Shown: piece after piece, positions 48,625 to 59,689 of the stretch
How positions within the stretch are numbered: the first letter of the stretch is position 1
How the letters are laid out: each line of letters starts with the position of its first letter
From: Ligustrum vulgare
Lineage: Eukaryota > Streptophyta > Magnoliopsida > Lamiales > Oleaceae
NCBI GenBank assembly: GCA_963555705.1
Contig: OY743181.1
Location: 26,540,513-26,604,512, forward strand
Length of the DNA stretch: 64,000 bases
Direction of reading: 5' to 3'
Translations under genes and position numbers: made by a program
Notes under the pieces: model-generated
What the model saw: only the letters and a program-made list of their open reading frames with translations
Database searches by the model: none
What the model was told of the DNA's origin: nothing

Positions 48625-49278
48625 ATGGAAGCACCAAAACTTCGACAGATCAAAACTATTTGTGTATTTTGTGGATCAAAAGTAGGGAAAGGCTTCGGTT
48701 ATCTAGAAGCGGCTGTAGATCTTGGAAAGAAACTGGGGGAAAAAGGTATCACTCTTGTATATGGGGGTGGTAGCAGTGGTCTAATGGGTTGTGTTTCCCA
48801 ATCTGCTCTTGCAGAGAAATCAAAAGTAATCGGTGTTATACCTGTCCCTTTGGTAGATGTTGCAGGCAAAACACGAGGGCATGAAGTTCAAACCTTATCC
48901 ATCCATGAACGCATAACTTGTATGTTATATGGTTCTGATGCCTTTATAGCCCTGCCCGGAGGTTTTGGTACCTTAGAAGAAATTTTTAACATTACCTCGT
49001 GGGCTCAACTAGATCTCCATACTAAGCCTATTGGGCTTCTGAATGTTAACAATTTCTTTGATGGTTTGTTAACCTTTCTTGATTATGCTGTGGAACAGGG
49101 ATTCATCTCTCCATTTTCCAGAAGGCTTCTTATTTCTGCTCCTACTATTGATGAACTACTGGATAAGCTGCAGTCATATATCTCAATACAAGATCCAGCA
49201 GGAGTTAAGATAGATTGGTCGCAAGGAAGGGGAATCAAGCGAAAATGGAGTCCGGTTAATGTAAACTTAACTCTGTGA
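48625..49278 (+). CDS. LOG-type cytokinin riboside 5'-monophosphate phosphoribohydrolase, intronless
   Basis: LOG enzymes release active cytokinin bases from cytokinin nucleotides in one step. The 217-aa ORF has the full fold signature: ICVFCGS near the start, YGGGSSGLMG at residues 46-55, conserved Arg in HERITCM (R96), and the PGGxGTxxE motif as PGGFGTLEE (111-119) followed by a WAQL segment. Length matches plant LOGs (about 210-240 aa). Start ATG 48625 (AAGATGG). Plant LOG genes normally have several introns; this one has none, so it probably came through an RNA intermediate. It lies inside a young LTR element, antisense to it. A basic C-terminal tail (RGIKRKW) is unusual. No disabling change is visible. 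Confidence 0.93.
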   Translation: MEAPKLRQIKTICVFCGSKVGKGFGYLEAAVDLGKKLGEKGITLVYGGGSSGLMGCVSQSALAEKSKVIGVIPVPLVDVAGKTRGHEVQTLSIHERITCMLYGSDAFIALPGGFGTLEEIFNITSWAQLDLHTKPIGLLNVNNFFDGLLTFLDYAVEQGFISPFSRRLLISAPTIDELLDKLQSYISIQDPAGVKIDWSQGRGIKRKWSPVNVNLTL

Positions 49279-49284
49279 ATCTTA

Positions 49285-49525
49285 GAATAGGTGGGGGTAG
49301 AGTACGGAGTATTCTCACTCTCGAGACACCCCTCCATTTACTAGGATTTCCTTAATGTTTAAATCTTGTGTGTACCTCAAAGGTTCCAGGTGGTAGATTA
49401 CGGAGTATTCTTACTCTCGAAACACACCTCTTTGAAAATTTCTTCTTTATATCCTCAAAAGATCAGAGGTGGTAGGATACGGCTACTCCGGAAACACATC
49501 TCTCATTCTGAGGATCTTTTCATGT
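49285..49525 (+). repeat. Triplicated hairpin repeat after LOG
   Basis: Three units at about 49288-49336, 49385-49434 and 49466-49505 share a CGGAGTATTCTYACTCTCG-like core (third copy ACGGCTACTCCGG). Each is enclosed by complementary arms (GGTGG.../...CACCT; third copy GAGGTG/CATCTC with a G-U pair). Units 2 and 3 are each preceded by CCTCAAA. In the third, AAAAGATC (49458-49465) also pairs with GATCTTTT (49513-49520), lengthening the stem. Probably a structured 3' UTR of the cargo transcript. Confidence 0.75.
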
Positions 49526-49589
49526 TTTTCTCTTATGCTTTCATGTGTTTCATGTATTTCCTTTCCAGTGTGACTCTTATGTGTTCTCC

Positions 49590-49620
49590 TTATGAGAAAA
49601 TAATAAAATCTCTGTTATCA
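49590..49620 (+). terminator. Poly(A)-signal-like site after LOG
   Basis: GAAAATAATAAAATCTCTG (about 49596-49614) contains AATAAA downstream of the hairpin array, giving a likely 3' end for a plus-strand LOG transcript. Confidence 0.45.
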
Positions 49621-49639
49621 TCTACTAAATCTCGTTTGT

Positions 49640-50460
49640 GATGTAAATGAACTTGCATGTCTAAACTTAATTCCTTTAGTAGATGCTTATCATATTATGC
49701 TCTTAATTCCAAATGATAAAATTCTGGACAGAGTCTCCCTTGTAATTTGGACTTATTCCAAACCATAAGCATACTTCATAACTCACAATAATAAATAACT
49801 CCACATTTGATCACAACGATCTAAAAATATTGAAAACGATTCCAACACTTCAATATCATCAAAATATCCCATAATTCAATTCATAATTCCTCAACATAAC
49901 AATTTCAAATCATATTTTTCAATATCACAATATCACTTCCTTCGATACCTTAATGGTTCAAAAGATAACTCATACTTATAAATATATGCCATAAATCATA
50001 TTCCCAAAATATTCACAAGGCCAAACTTCATAATAAATTTCTCTTCAAAATAGAGGAAATAATTCACTTACTCAACATAATATCCATTACTTAATTCTCA
50101 ATAAAATCATATTATTCCCATTATGCTCAACACTCGTTTTCTTTCTTAAAAAAAATTTCTCATAATCATACATTAAAGCATATAAGTTATGACAAAGCAT
50201 AACAACATCATTATTTTCGAAGAAATACATTCTTATTTCTCATAAATCATAAGTATCCGAAATACTCTTCATTCTTTCTCATAAATCAGTAAAAATGAGT
50301 ATTCGAAATACTGAAATAACTTTAAACATCATAAACTTCTTTACCTCAGAGTTGGTGGAACGAATGATGGTAGTGGCAATCTTCATCAATAAAATTTTAT
50401 AATGAAAAATATTTCTTGAAAATTCTTTTTGAAAATTTTACCAGTCTACAGAAATGCAGA
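49640..50460. other. Internal region between cargo and primer site
   Basis: AT-rich, no ORF of note on either strand; in an autonomous parent gag would lie here on the minus strand. None was seen. Confidence 0.6.
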
Positions 50461-50463
50461 CTA

Positions 50464-50475
50464 GCTCTGATACCA
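50464..50475 (-). promoter_or_regulatory. tRNA-Met primer-binding site of the LOG-carrying element
   Basis: Minus strand TGGTATCAGAGC begins three bases after the 5' LTR's terminal ...GCTACA. This fixes the orientation. Confidence 0.92.
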
Positions 50476-50478
50476 ACT

Positions 50479-53400
50479 TGTAGCGCCCCGAGTTCCGTAT
50501 ACCCGATTCACTACGTCATTTTCTGTCTAAATTTTTTCGAATAATATTTTTGCGGAAGAAATAATTGAAATTCATTTTTGGCAACATTAAATAAACTGTA
50601 ATGGCCGCTAAAATTGAAAACATTTATGAAACCATTTGAAATAGTAAATCGAACCATTAATATTGTAAAGAAATTGCCAATATCATAATTTCTCAAATAA
50701 ATGAACTTCTATAAATTATTCGATTGTTTGGAAAATACGGAAATCATTAACGTCAAACTTTCAACCGTTCAACGATTATTGCCACCATCATTCATCGCTC
50801 GCCACCGTCTCCGAAATCTGCAAAACTGTTAAAAAGTAGGGTGAGTATTTCATGGGGGAAATACTCAGTAGACTCATCGCAAATTAATTTAATTTATAAG
50901 ATGATTAAACACACAAATCCCGGCTCTTTATAAAACGGGCATTGATAGAGCTTCTTTATAAAACTGCTCTTGATAAAACTCATATTGTGCATTACAGCAC
51001 GGGACATATTTTACAAATCATAGGCTCTTTGAAAATAGCTCTTTGAAAACAGCTCTTTGAAAACCATATACTTATAAAAACATTTTAATTATGCCAAGCA
51101 TAATTTCTTTTGAAAGCATAACATAAGATAGGATTGAAATCCTCATAAACATAAATAGACACAAGAACTTTACCGAACTTAGGTGGCAAGAATTCTTATG
51201 CAGTAAAATCATAATAACAGTAAGTTTTCATCATAACATAGGATAATATCGAAATCCTCATAAACATAAGAATTTTACCGAACTTAGGTGGCAAGAATTC
51301 TTATGTAGTAAGTATACCAAGCATAATTTTCTGAAATTCATAGGGATCAATTGCATCATAACATAAGATAGGATCGAAATCCTCATAAACATATGCGACA
51401 GGAATTTTACCGAACTTAGGTGGTAAATCCTCATAAACATATGGAAAGATAGGAATTTTACCGAACTTCGTGGCAAATCCTCATAAACATAGGAGACACA
51501 AGAATGTTACCGAACTTAGGTGGCAAGAATTCTTATGTGTAGCGCTACTAAAACTCCGGTCCCCTTAACATATCATAACTTATCATATGGGACCCAAAAC
51601 AATCTTGGTAGATTGATTTCATAGCAATGATCCAAAAAAAACATTTTCGTGAAGCATAGGGTATACTTACTTTTCGTAAAAACATAAAGTATATTTTCTT
51701 TTCATAAAAACATACTTACTTTTCATAACAACATAAGGTATATTTACCTTTCATAAAAACATACTTGTTTTTCTTAAAAATTGACTTTCACAAGTCACAT
51801 GACATTCATATGAAATCATAATTTAAATTAATTAATAAGTGCGAGTCTACCTCAATTCCGACGAGTGCAAAGTTGAGCGGGAATGACTTCAATTTCTTTA
51901 AATTCTCCGTACGCTTCGTCTTAGCCAATAAGTCACTTTAGTCTATCGAATATATAGCTCAAAAATGATAAATTATAATTTGAGGACTAAAATTGATATT
52001 TTGAAAGTTGAGGGATTAAAATGAATACTTTTGATAGTTGAGGGACTAAAATAGATATTTTGAAAGTTGAGAGATTAAAATGAATACTTTTGAAAGTTGA
52101 GCTTAAAATCAAATTAATAAAATCAGCAGGGACTGAAATAATAGATTTTAAAAATGAAGGGCTGATATTAAAAAGATTTAAAGCTGAAAGGACTGAATTG
52201 AAACAAATTAAAACTTCAGGACTAAAGTTACAAATTTCCGAAAGTTTATAATATTTAATATATCCTTTTTCTCATTCAGATCGAAAAGAGAGAGAGAGGG
52301 ATCGGATGGTGGAGACAGAGGAAATTGTGACTGGAACCCTCGCAAAATCTGGTCCTCAGCCGGCGATCTACCAGCAAAACACCGCCGCAGAGTGGCGATG
52401 AGCGGCGGCCAAGAATTGGTTAAAAATTTTGAGGGATTTGGTGATGATTTTGGTGCGAAACCGAAGTCAAACGCGGAGCTGGGTTCGCGATTTTTCCGGC
52501 GAATATCCGTCTAGATGGCCGGTGATGAAGGTAAATACTAGTTTTGTTCTGGGTTTGAAGTTTGATTTGGGTTTGTATTGTGGTGGCTGGAGTTAAATTT
52601 GGGCTGTGGTTTTTCCGGCGAACATAAAGGCGGTCGAGGTAATTTGGGAATTTTGGTTTGGAGGTCGATTCATGACGGGTTTGAGCAGTGGTGGTGATAA
52701 CTGATGATGATGATGATGGGTGATGATGTACTGTGGTGATGGTGAGTTTGGGGTTGATGCTAGTTGACAGATTGGTGGTGGTTGGCGGTTACAGTGAGGT
52801 TGGCTGCGTGAAGGAAGAGGTTGATGAGGAAATGGAACTGCAAATTGGTTTGTTGTTTGCTTGGTATTGGTTTTGAATTCTATAATTGAGTCTGGGTTTG
52901 GCAATGGAGATAGTGGCTGTGAGAGGGTGGAGGTTGCAGGGATGGTGACGGTGATTGCAGGGATGAGTTTGGTGATCGTGGAGGCAGCGTACTGATGAGG
53001 ATGATGGGTGCAGTGTGGATCATTGGTGATTGGCTACTGGTTGGCAAATTTGTGAGTTGGAGGTGGTAACTTGACAGTGATGATACTGATTGCAGTGTAA
53101 ATGGTTTGTGCAGTAGTTGCTAAGATGGAGATGATAATGGTGATATAGTGGGTTGAATTTGATTTCTGAATGGTGATGAAGATGTATGCTTATATATATT
53201 GTATTGTGGAATCTAAGTACATGGAAGTGTGAGTTGTGCCATGAGTATTGAAATGAAGATGGGGTAGATGATGATAATGATGAAGATGCTTTGCTTGTAC
53301 AATTATGGTTTAATATAATGAAGGTTCGTGGCTATGGATTGATGCTGATAATAATGGAGCTGAAAAAGAATTTGTGGGTGGTGGCTATGGCTTAGAAAAT

Positions 53401-53737
53401 TGACTAACTTTGATTAAGAAATGTATTTAAAACAGATATATTTTGGACTGAAAATAAATCTGAGAATGGATGAATTTTGAGATAAAAATTGAATTACATA
53501 TTTTGGACTTAAAATAATTTAATAAGGAATATTGGAATTAAAATGATTTTGAAAATGATACTTTAATTAAAATAATATAATTATAGAAATTCGGATTTTA
53601 ATTTAAAATCGAACAAATTCGATATTTCTTGACTTGGCTAGACGAATTCGTCGCGGCATAAATTTCAAAACAATAGCGACTCAATTTTCTAAATATTAAA
53701 ATAATTATTTATTGCATAAAAATTCTGGGTTGCTATA
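50479..53737 (-). repeat. 5' LTR of the LOG-carrying element
   Basis: 3,259 bp, co-linear with 43742-47000. The GA-rich and GC-rich zone (52280-52500) probably marks the transcription start/R region on the minus strand. Low-complexity ORFs (52593-52904 and its twin) change with single substitutions and are not genes. Confidence 0.95.
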
Positions 53738-53742
53738 ACTCC

Positions 53743-54410
53743 AGTCTAGATCGACCACCAACGGTGGCTAGTGGTTCAATTTCGAAGGCAATTGTAAAGA
53801 GGTGGTGTGACACCAGAGTTGTATATTGGTGGAATGTGCATTCCTCCAGCAGCATCACAGTTCCAAAATGGTAAAGCAAAAGTATATCATCAGCAGCGTT
53901 TATTTTTTGAATTTTTGGTGTTTTCTAGGTAGATCAATGGTTGAAAATTGGAGAGAGAAAATATGTGATTAAAAAGTAGTTTGAAAAATTGTGTTGTTTA
54001 TAAATTTATTTATAAATTGTAATCATTGCGTAAAAGAACGAAATGTAAATTTTGGCAGATTTTCTCGAAAAAGTACAAGAACCATCTATGCCAGGAGAAA
54101 AACATCTAAAATCATGGATTTTATACAACACTGATGGTGGTGATGATGGTTTTGGTGATAATTAATTACAATTATAACTAATTACAAATTGAAATTAAAT
54201 TATAATTGTAATTAATAGGGATGAACGCAGTCCGGTTTGGGTGATTTGTGAAATATTTTCGAAACCAAACCAAACAATTCCATTTTACAAACCAAACCAA
54301 ATCAAACCATTTTTCGCGGTTTGGTTCGGTTTTAATCCTCAGTTTACCTATCAACATAATATAATATATTTTAGATGTCAAACTAATTCGTATTTCACTC
54401 TCACTCTCAC
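53743..54410. other. Right flank of the LOG-carrying element
   Basis: Continuation of the pre-insertion site, then an imperfect palindrome of ATTACAATTATAAC-type runs (54160-54215) and a GGTTTGGTTCGGTTT/AAACCAAACCAAA patch (54230-54335). No gene recognised. Confidence 0.5.
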
Positions 54411-54414
54411 TTCA

Positions 54415-54430
54415 CTACTATATATAAATG
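54415..54430 (+). promoter_or_regulatory. TATA box of an apparent plant promoter
   Basis: CTACTATATATAAATGGG is followed about 50 bp on by a pyrimidine-rich leader with CTAGGGTTTCTCC (54575-54590), the usual look of a plant 5' UTR. Confidence 0.5.
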
Positions 54431-54469
54431 GGAGTTAAGCATCACTGTAGCTAAGGACGAAAGAAAGAG

Positions 54470-56277
54470 GAATCACGCTATTTCACATCTCATTTTTCAT
54501 ATTCGCTGCCTACGACTTTTCTCATTTTTCATTTGTGAGAAAATCACTACCAAGCTTCCAGGAAATTCTGCTGTCCTAGGGTTTCTCCAACCACTTCCGT
54601 CCCTCTGTCTTCCTCCTCGCCGATCATATCGTGTCTTCGACGATTAGTTTCGCTTGCTCCTTGCGTGGATCTTACTGTCGTCTAATTGAAACTTTTTGGT
54701 ACATTGTTGATTTTGCTTTGTTTCGTCTCCCAAACTCCCATTATGCGATTACTTTGAGATAATTATTTGTTGATCTCGGTCTAATTGCTTTCATCTTTGA
54801 GTGTTCGTTTGAAAGTTCTTTATTTTGTGTGGATGTATTTCAATCCGAAACAGGTAATTGCAAATGGCGTCCAAAAGAAGCTCGTCGGCCTGATGTTCAG
54901 GAGGCTCTTGTGTTTTATCCGACTGAAGAGGTCCTTACTGAGACAACTACTGCTTGTTTACCCACTTCTTCGATATCTCGCTGTGACTGTGCCTGGACAT
55001 TTTGTTCTCGATCTTTATTATTTTCTTTAGAGATTTTGAGTTGTTCTTCAATTTGTATTTTTTGAGGTATGCCATCAATCAAAATATATGTGTCGTTTTT
55101 ATAGAAAATATAAATAAATAATCTTGAATCCCAATTTTTGTTGAGTAAAGCACGGGCATTGTTGGTTTTACATTGTCAGTAAAAAGAAAAAAAATTAACC
55201 TGATTCATGCTTTTAGTATATGTAAATATTAATAACATGTTTTTGATGAAACACAAGGTGGGTAATAGGTGGGTGAGCTTAGGTTTGGTTTGGTTTTGAA
55301 CCACTTTTTTTTTCATTGAGGTTGGTTGCTATGTTACACAATACTTGCTTTCTGGCTTGGACAGAAGCATTGATGTCAACTAATTACGATGTGTGTTGAA
55401 GTGAATTTATTTGACCTTGCTGCTATTTTAAATTCGATTTTTACTTTATTTTCATCTGATTGCAGGTTGAAACAAATTTGCACAATTCAAGATTAGATTG
55501 TTTAAAAAGCATTTGAAAAGGTTCTCTAAGTTCGCATTGGAAACCAAATTTGACCAGGTAATTTCAATTCCTCATATTCTTTTATTTGGTATTGTAAGTT
55601 GGTAGTGCATGTTTTAGTTACATCGAATGCTGGTTTTGTGACTCTGTTAGCATTTCGTTTCATTGTCATATGAACTTCAATTCAGATAAATATAAGAAGC
55701 AAATTTTCTTTTCTATTATGCTTGCAACTTCTCTGCTGCAATTTTTTTACATGCTCATATGCATCTAATGACTGTATGATATCATTTTCTTGGTTTCATG
55801 ATTATTCTGCTATTGTTAATATTTATGGTTAAGTTAAAGATTTTTGGGTACTTTTCTTATTTTTGAATTGCAGAATGGCGCAGTTTTGTTGGAGTCATTG
55901 GTGAGTTATATTCTTATTTGGTGATGATAAGACTATTTTCAAATCTTAGTTTTGGATTACTTAAAGGTTTTATTCCTTTAAATTGAATGAATAACATTTC
56001 TCTGTGTTTAAGTTTCAATTATGTATTCATCCTATATGTTTAAAGGGTTATAAAGATGATATTTGATTTTTATTGATTTTGAAAATATAATTGGTTTATA
56101 ATGTTTCTGGGATAACCATTAAACTTGGTTATTTCACATTTATTGAGGTTGAAATATTAAATAAAGAATTTTGCTATATTAAATAATTGTTTGCAAGCTC
56201 CAAGAATTTCTTGGTTAGTGGTCAGTTACTTATTAATATACATTATAGAGGTTTCTTAGTTTTTAAATAGCAATGTA
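54470..56277 (+). pseudogene. JmjN-containing demethylase-like 5' gene fragment
   Basis: After the leader, an AG acceptor (54853) precedes a frame with W-x-P-x-E-A-x-R-P-x-V ... FYPTEE (54862-54930). This matches the start of the JmjN domain in plant JMJ14/15/18-type histone H3K4 demethylases. The frame then departs from the family (no YI..I or YGICRIVPP) and stops near 55065. Exon-like blocks with good splice sites follow at 55466-55555 and about 55874-55902 but do not encode the rest. Downstream the region is interrupted by a Copia insertion. A truncated copy, or a transcribed pseudogene with a live promoter, seems likely. Confidence 0.4.
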
Positions 56278-56731
56278 TGTTGGATAAAATTCAATAATGT
56301 GGGGCCAAACATGTATAAAATAAAATGTGTGGTGTTATCTTAAGGATTTAGTCAATAAAGTGATCCACTAAAGATTATTCAGGACTAATGGGTATTAAGT
56401 GTCGTGAGATTAAAGTGTAGAGACGGATTCAATGTTTTAAATTGATGAGGGGCCAATTTAATAACATTGAAACACGATAATTGCCCTACAACTATTTATA
56501 CAGGTCATGGTCCCCAATTGAGCGTGGCTTTTCATAATTCTCTGCATCCCCGTCAACAGAGAAGAAACATAAGGAGAAAACCACGAATCAGTTGGAAGGC
56601 CATAACCCCGTTCGATCAAACGCAATAATGTATTCAGGTACGCTTCCGCTTCAGTTTCGATCTTGATAATTACAGCATGATGTTTGTGAATTTTAGATGA
56701 ACATTCATTTATATTAAATTTAATTTTAACA
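56278..56731 (+). repeat. 5' LTR of the Copia element
   Basis: TGTTGGATAA...TTTTAACA. By eye, 12 substitutions and no indels against the 3' LTR (2.6%). Confidence 0.95.
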
Positions 56732-56733
56732 AG

Positions 56734-56746
56734 TGGTATCAGAGCC
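56734..56746 (+). promoter_or_regulatory. Copia primer-binding site
   Basis: TGGTATCAGAGCC two bases after the 5' LTR: the initiator tRNA-Met complementary site. Confidence 0.95.
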
Positions 56747-57059
56747 AACATCGTGTTGAATTATCAGATCAATTTTGTGCGCACATATGTAAAATCCTAA
56801 TTGTGTTCGTATGTATATGTGCATAACTCATAAGGGTTCTGATTTCAAAATTTGGAAAAATTGGATTCAGATTCATTTTTCTTCAGCCGATCATAACCTG
56901 CGTGTGCATATACGAATAATTTCTGATTCAAAATAATTGGATACATGAACCTATTTTTTCCTTTTTCAATTCAGCCGTTCTCTGTATGTATACAACAAAA
57001 TTTTGGTTTTATAATTTGTATGCATATGTGCGTTATCTGTGTATGCATATGTGCGAAAT

Positions 57060-57330
57060 TCTTGAGTATGAATTGTGGTTGAGTTTGTTGTATATTGTGG
57101 TGGTTGTTGTTCGAATTGGGTCGGAGATGGGGAGCCGCGCGCGATGGCGTTGCAGTTGGTGGAGACGCCACAGGCTGTAGCGTCGGATTTCAGTGCGCGG
57201 CGTGGTTCATGGTTGCAGCGCCGTTGATGGCGCTGCAGGTGGTGTGCGGCACCGGTGATGGCGCCGCGCTCTTGGGCGGCTGCGGCGGTTAGGGTTTCAA
57301 AACCCTAGCTGTGCGATTTTTGGAGCAGGG
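57060..57330 (+). other. GC-rich Copia leader
   Basis: A strongly GC-rich patch in AT-rich surroundings, ending with the inverted repeat TTAGGGTTTCAAAACCCTA (57291-57309). It resembles in style the leader at 29890-30180 of the LARD-like element. Overlapping small ORFs are not convincing genes. Confidence 0.5.
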
Positions 57331-57394
57331 ACTTACGCTGGAAATTTGATGATTTCGGGGACTACATGTGCAATTTCATATTTTTGGGTTTATT

Positions 57395-58060
57395 GCACAA
57401 TCAGGCCCCCTAATCTTATTAAGGAATTAAAGATTGATCCTAAAGTTATGAGGTTATTTAAGTTGGCCCTCAAAGTTCTGGAATTTTTTGATTCAGCCCC
57501 TAATATTTGATTTTTTTTAATTCAGTCCCCTAAGGTTTGAAAATTTTCTAATATAGCACCTAAAGTCCGAAAATTCTCTAATTTGGTCCCTTAAAGTTTG
57601 AGAATTTTCTAATTCAGTCCCTAATGTTTGAAAATTTTCAAAATTGGTCCTTAAAGTTTGAGAATTTTCTAATTCGATCCATAAAGCTTGAAAATTCTCT
57701 ATATTGATCCCTTAAAATTTGAAAATTTTCATTTTCAGTCCCTAAAGTCTGAAAATTTTCTAATACAGCATCTAAAGTTCTAAGTTTCTCCAATTTGGTC
57801 CATAAAGTTTGAAAATTTTTCAATTAAGTCCTTAAAGCTTCCAAATTCACTATTTTGGACCTCTAAAGTTTGATTTTCTTTCAAATTGGGATCTAAAGTT
57901 TGAAATTCTCTATATTGGCCAATAAGGTTTTGGAGAAATTATAATTTAAGTCCTTCAAGCTTAAAATTTCACATAATTGGCCACCTAAGGTTTAAGAATA
58001 TTGCAATTGACTCTCTCAACTTAAGGATTGCTTTATTCTAAAGTTTTGAATTCTATAATT
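57395..58060 (+). repeat. Degenerate tandem repeat in the Copia leader
   Basis: Some 15-18 imperfect units of about 30-40 bp of the form CCYTAAAGTTTGAAAATTTTC followed by TAATTCAGTCC. It lies between the leader and gag. Confidence 0.85.
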
Positions 58061-58869
58061 CAAATCCTAAAGTCAAATATAGATGCAAATCAATGGATTT
58101 CAATTTCAAATTTTGGTACTACGGACTCTTTTGAGAGATATAATATTCAAAAGTAGGTTAGTTGAAGCAACATGTTGCCAAAGCAACCTCTCCTGTGGAT
58201 ATTAATTAACTTTGAATATTAGAAGGTATTTGTGTATGTTATTCATTGCGGATATTGATCGGCCCAAAGGAAGGTTAATATTTGGCTCGAATTTCACATG
58301 CACCTGTGGTGATGAATACGTGGCAATTATTTGGTTTAACGTGTGATCAATAAATAGGTCCAAAGAAAGGTTTATTGGTTAACATGTCTTATTGCCAGTG
58401 TTTGATCACTACATTAAGGGAAAATTAGGTGTTTGTGTGTTATTTCATGCGGATATTGATCGGCTCAAAGGAAGGTCAATATTTGGCTCGAATTTCACAT
58501 GAACTTGTGGTGATAAATACGTGACGGTTATTTGGTTTTACGTGTGATCAATAAATCGGTCCAAAAAAATGTTTGTTGGTTGACATGTCTTACTGTCAGT
58601 GTTTGATTACTACACCAAGAGTACCACTTACAAGTCAATATTTCTGTCTAAAGACTAAATATTGATGTTGTGCTAGGTATCTTGTGATGGGCCCTACCAT
58701 TGATTGAAAGTATGATTTGCATAATAAGGTATTTATGTGAGCTATTTTGTTTAAGTGTTCTCTATTCGGTTTCAAATTCTGCTAGTAGTATATCTACAAG
58801 CTCAAATTTAATCCCTGTAATTATGGAACAAACTTCAAGGATCAAAACAAGAACATTAACTTTTCGTTG

Positions 58870-59640
58870 GCTGCATGGATCTAGACCGTGTACTAAGGAT
58901 TGAGCAACCTGCTCCTCTTACGGATGAAAGTTCATCTAATCAAATGAGGAACTTTGAGAAGTGGGATTGCTTAAATTACGTGAGTCTCATGACCATTAAG
59001 TGCGGCATTCCGGAAGCCTTTAGTGGCATAGTATCTGAGGAGGTAAACCGTAAATGATGCCAATGAATTCCCTGCCGAAATTAAGAAACGTTTTGCAAAA
59101 AATGATAAGGCTGAAACAAGCACGCTTATGCAAAGCTTGATTTCAATAAAGTATAAAGGCAATGGGAAAATAAGGGAGTACGTCATGTAGATGTCTCACA
59201 CTGCTTCAAAACTTAAGGAACTAAAACTCGACTTGTCTAATGACTTGCTCGTACATTTGGTATTGATATCGCTTCCTGCACAATATAGTTAATTTAAGGT
59301 TAGTTATAACTGTTAAAGTAGAAATGGACTCTCAATGAGCTCATTTCATAGTGTGCAAGCTTCTTGCACAATTCAGTCAATTTAAGGTCAGTTGTAACTA
59401 TCAAAGGGAGAAATGAACTTTAAATGAGCTCATTCTATTTTGTGTGCAAGAGGAAGAAAAGTTGAAGCAGGACAGAACTGAAAGTGTTCACTTGGAAAAC
59501 ACCTATAAAGATAAGGGCAAGTAAACAAATAAAGAACATAAAGTTGTTAAGGGTCCAAATCTAAAGAAACCACATAAAGACATTGAGGGTTGTTTCTTTT
59601 GCTAGAAATCTGGACATTTAAAGAAAAGATCGTATATATT
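58870..59640 (+). pseudogene. Copia gag relic
   Basis: Frames from 58875 have FEKWDCLNYVSLMTIKCGIPEAF and later KYKGNGKIREYV, matching the UBN2/gag middle. The zinc knuckle near 59590-59630 has a stop inside it (C-F-F-C-stop-K-S-G-H). At least two more stops and a frame change are present. Confidence 0.75.
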
Positions 59641-59689
59641 ACCAACTAAAGTTGCTGCTAAAGTACCTTAAGAGCTTTTAACAGGCTTA

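Larger units (their letters stand above)
43742..53737 (-). mobile_element. Young non-autonomous LTR element carrying LOG and a Cys-motif ORF
   Basis: Complete 9,996-bp element with identical 5-bp targets ACTCC (43737-43741, 53738-53742) and two 3,259-bp LTRs. Primer site TGGTATCAGAGC (50475-50464), polypurine tract AAGGGGGTAAGAT (47013-47001) and an AATTTCGAGGACGAAATT box just upstream of it fix minus orientation and point to a Tekay-like Gypsy parent. The 3,478-bp interior lacks gag, protease, RT and integrase. It holds two intact plus-strand ORFs. Size and long LTRs recall LARD elements, but LARD interiors are normally non-coding. Confidence 0.93.

Noticed and set aside
43742..53737. The two identical 3.26-kb blocks as a segmental duplication around a host LOG gene
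   Set aside because: Primer site, polypurine tract, inverted terminal bases and identical 5-bp flanks show they are LTRs of one element.
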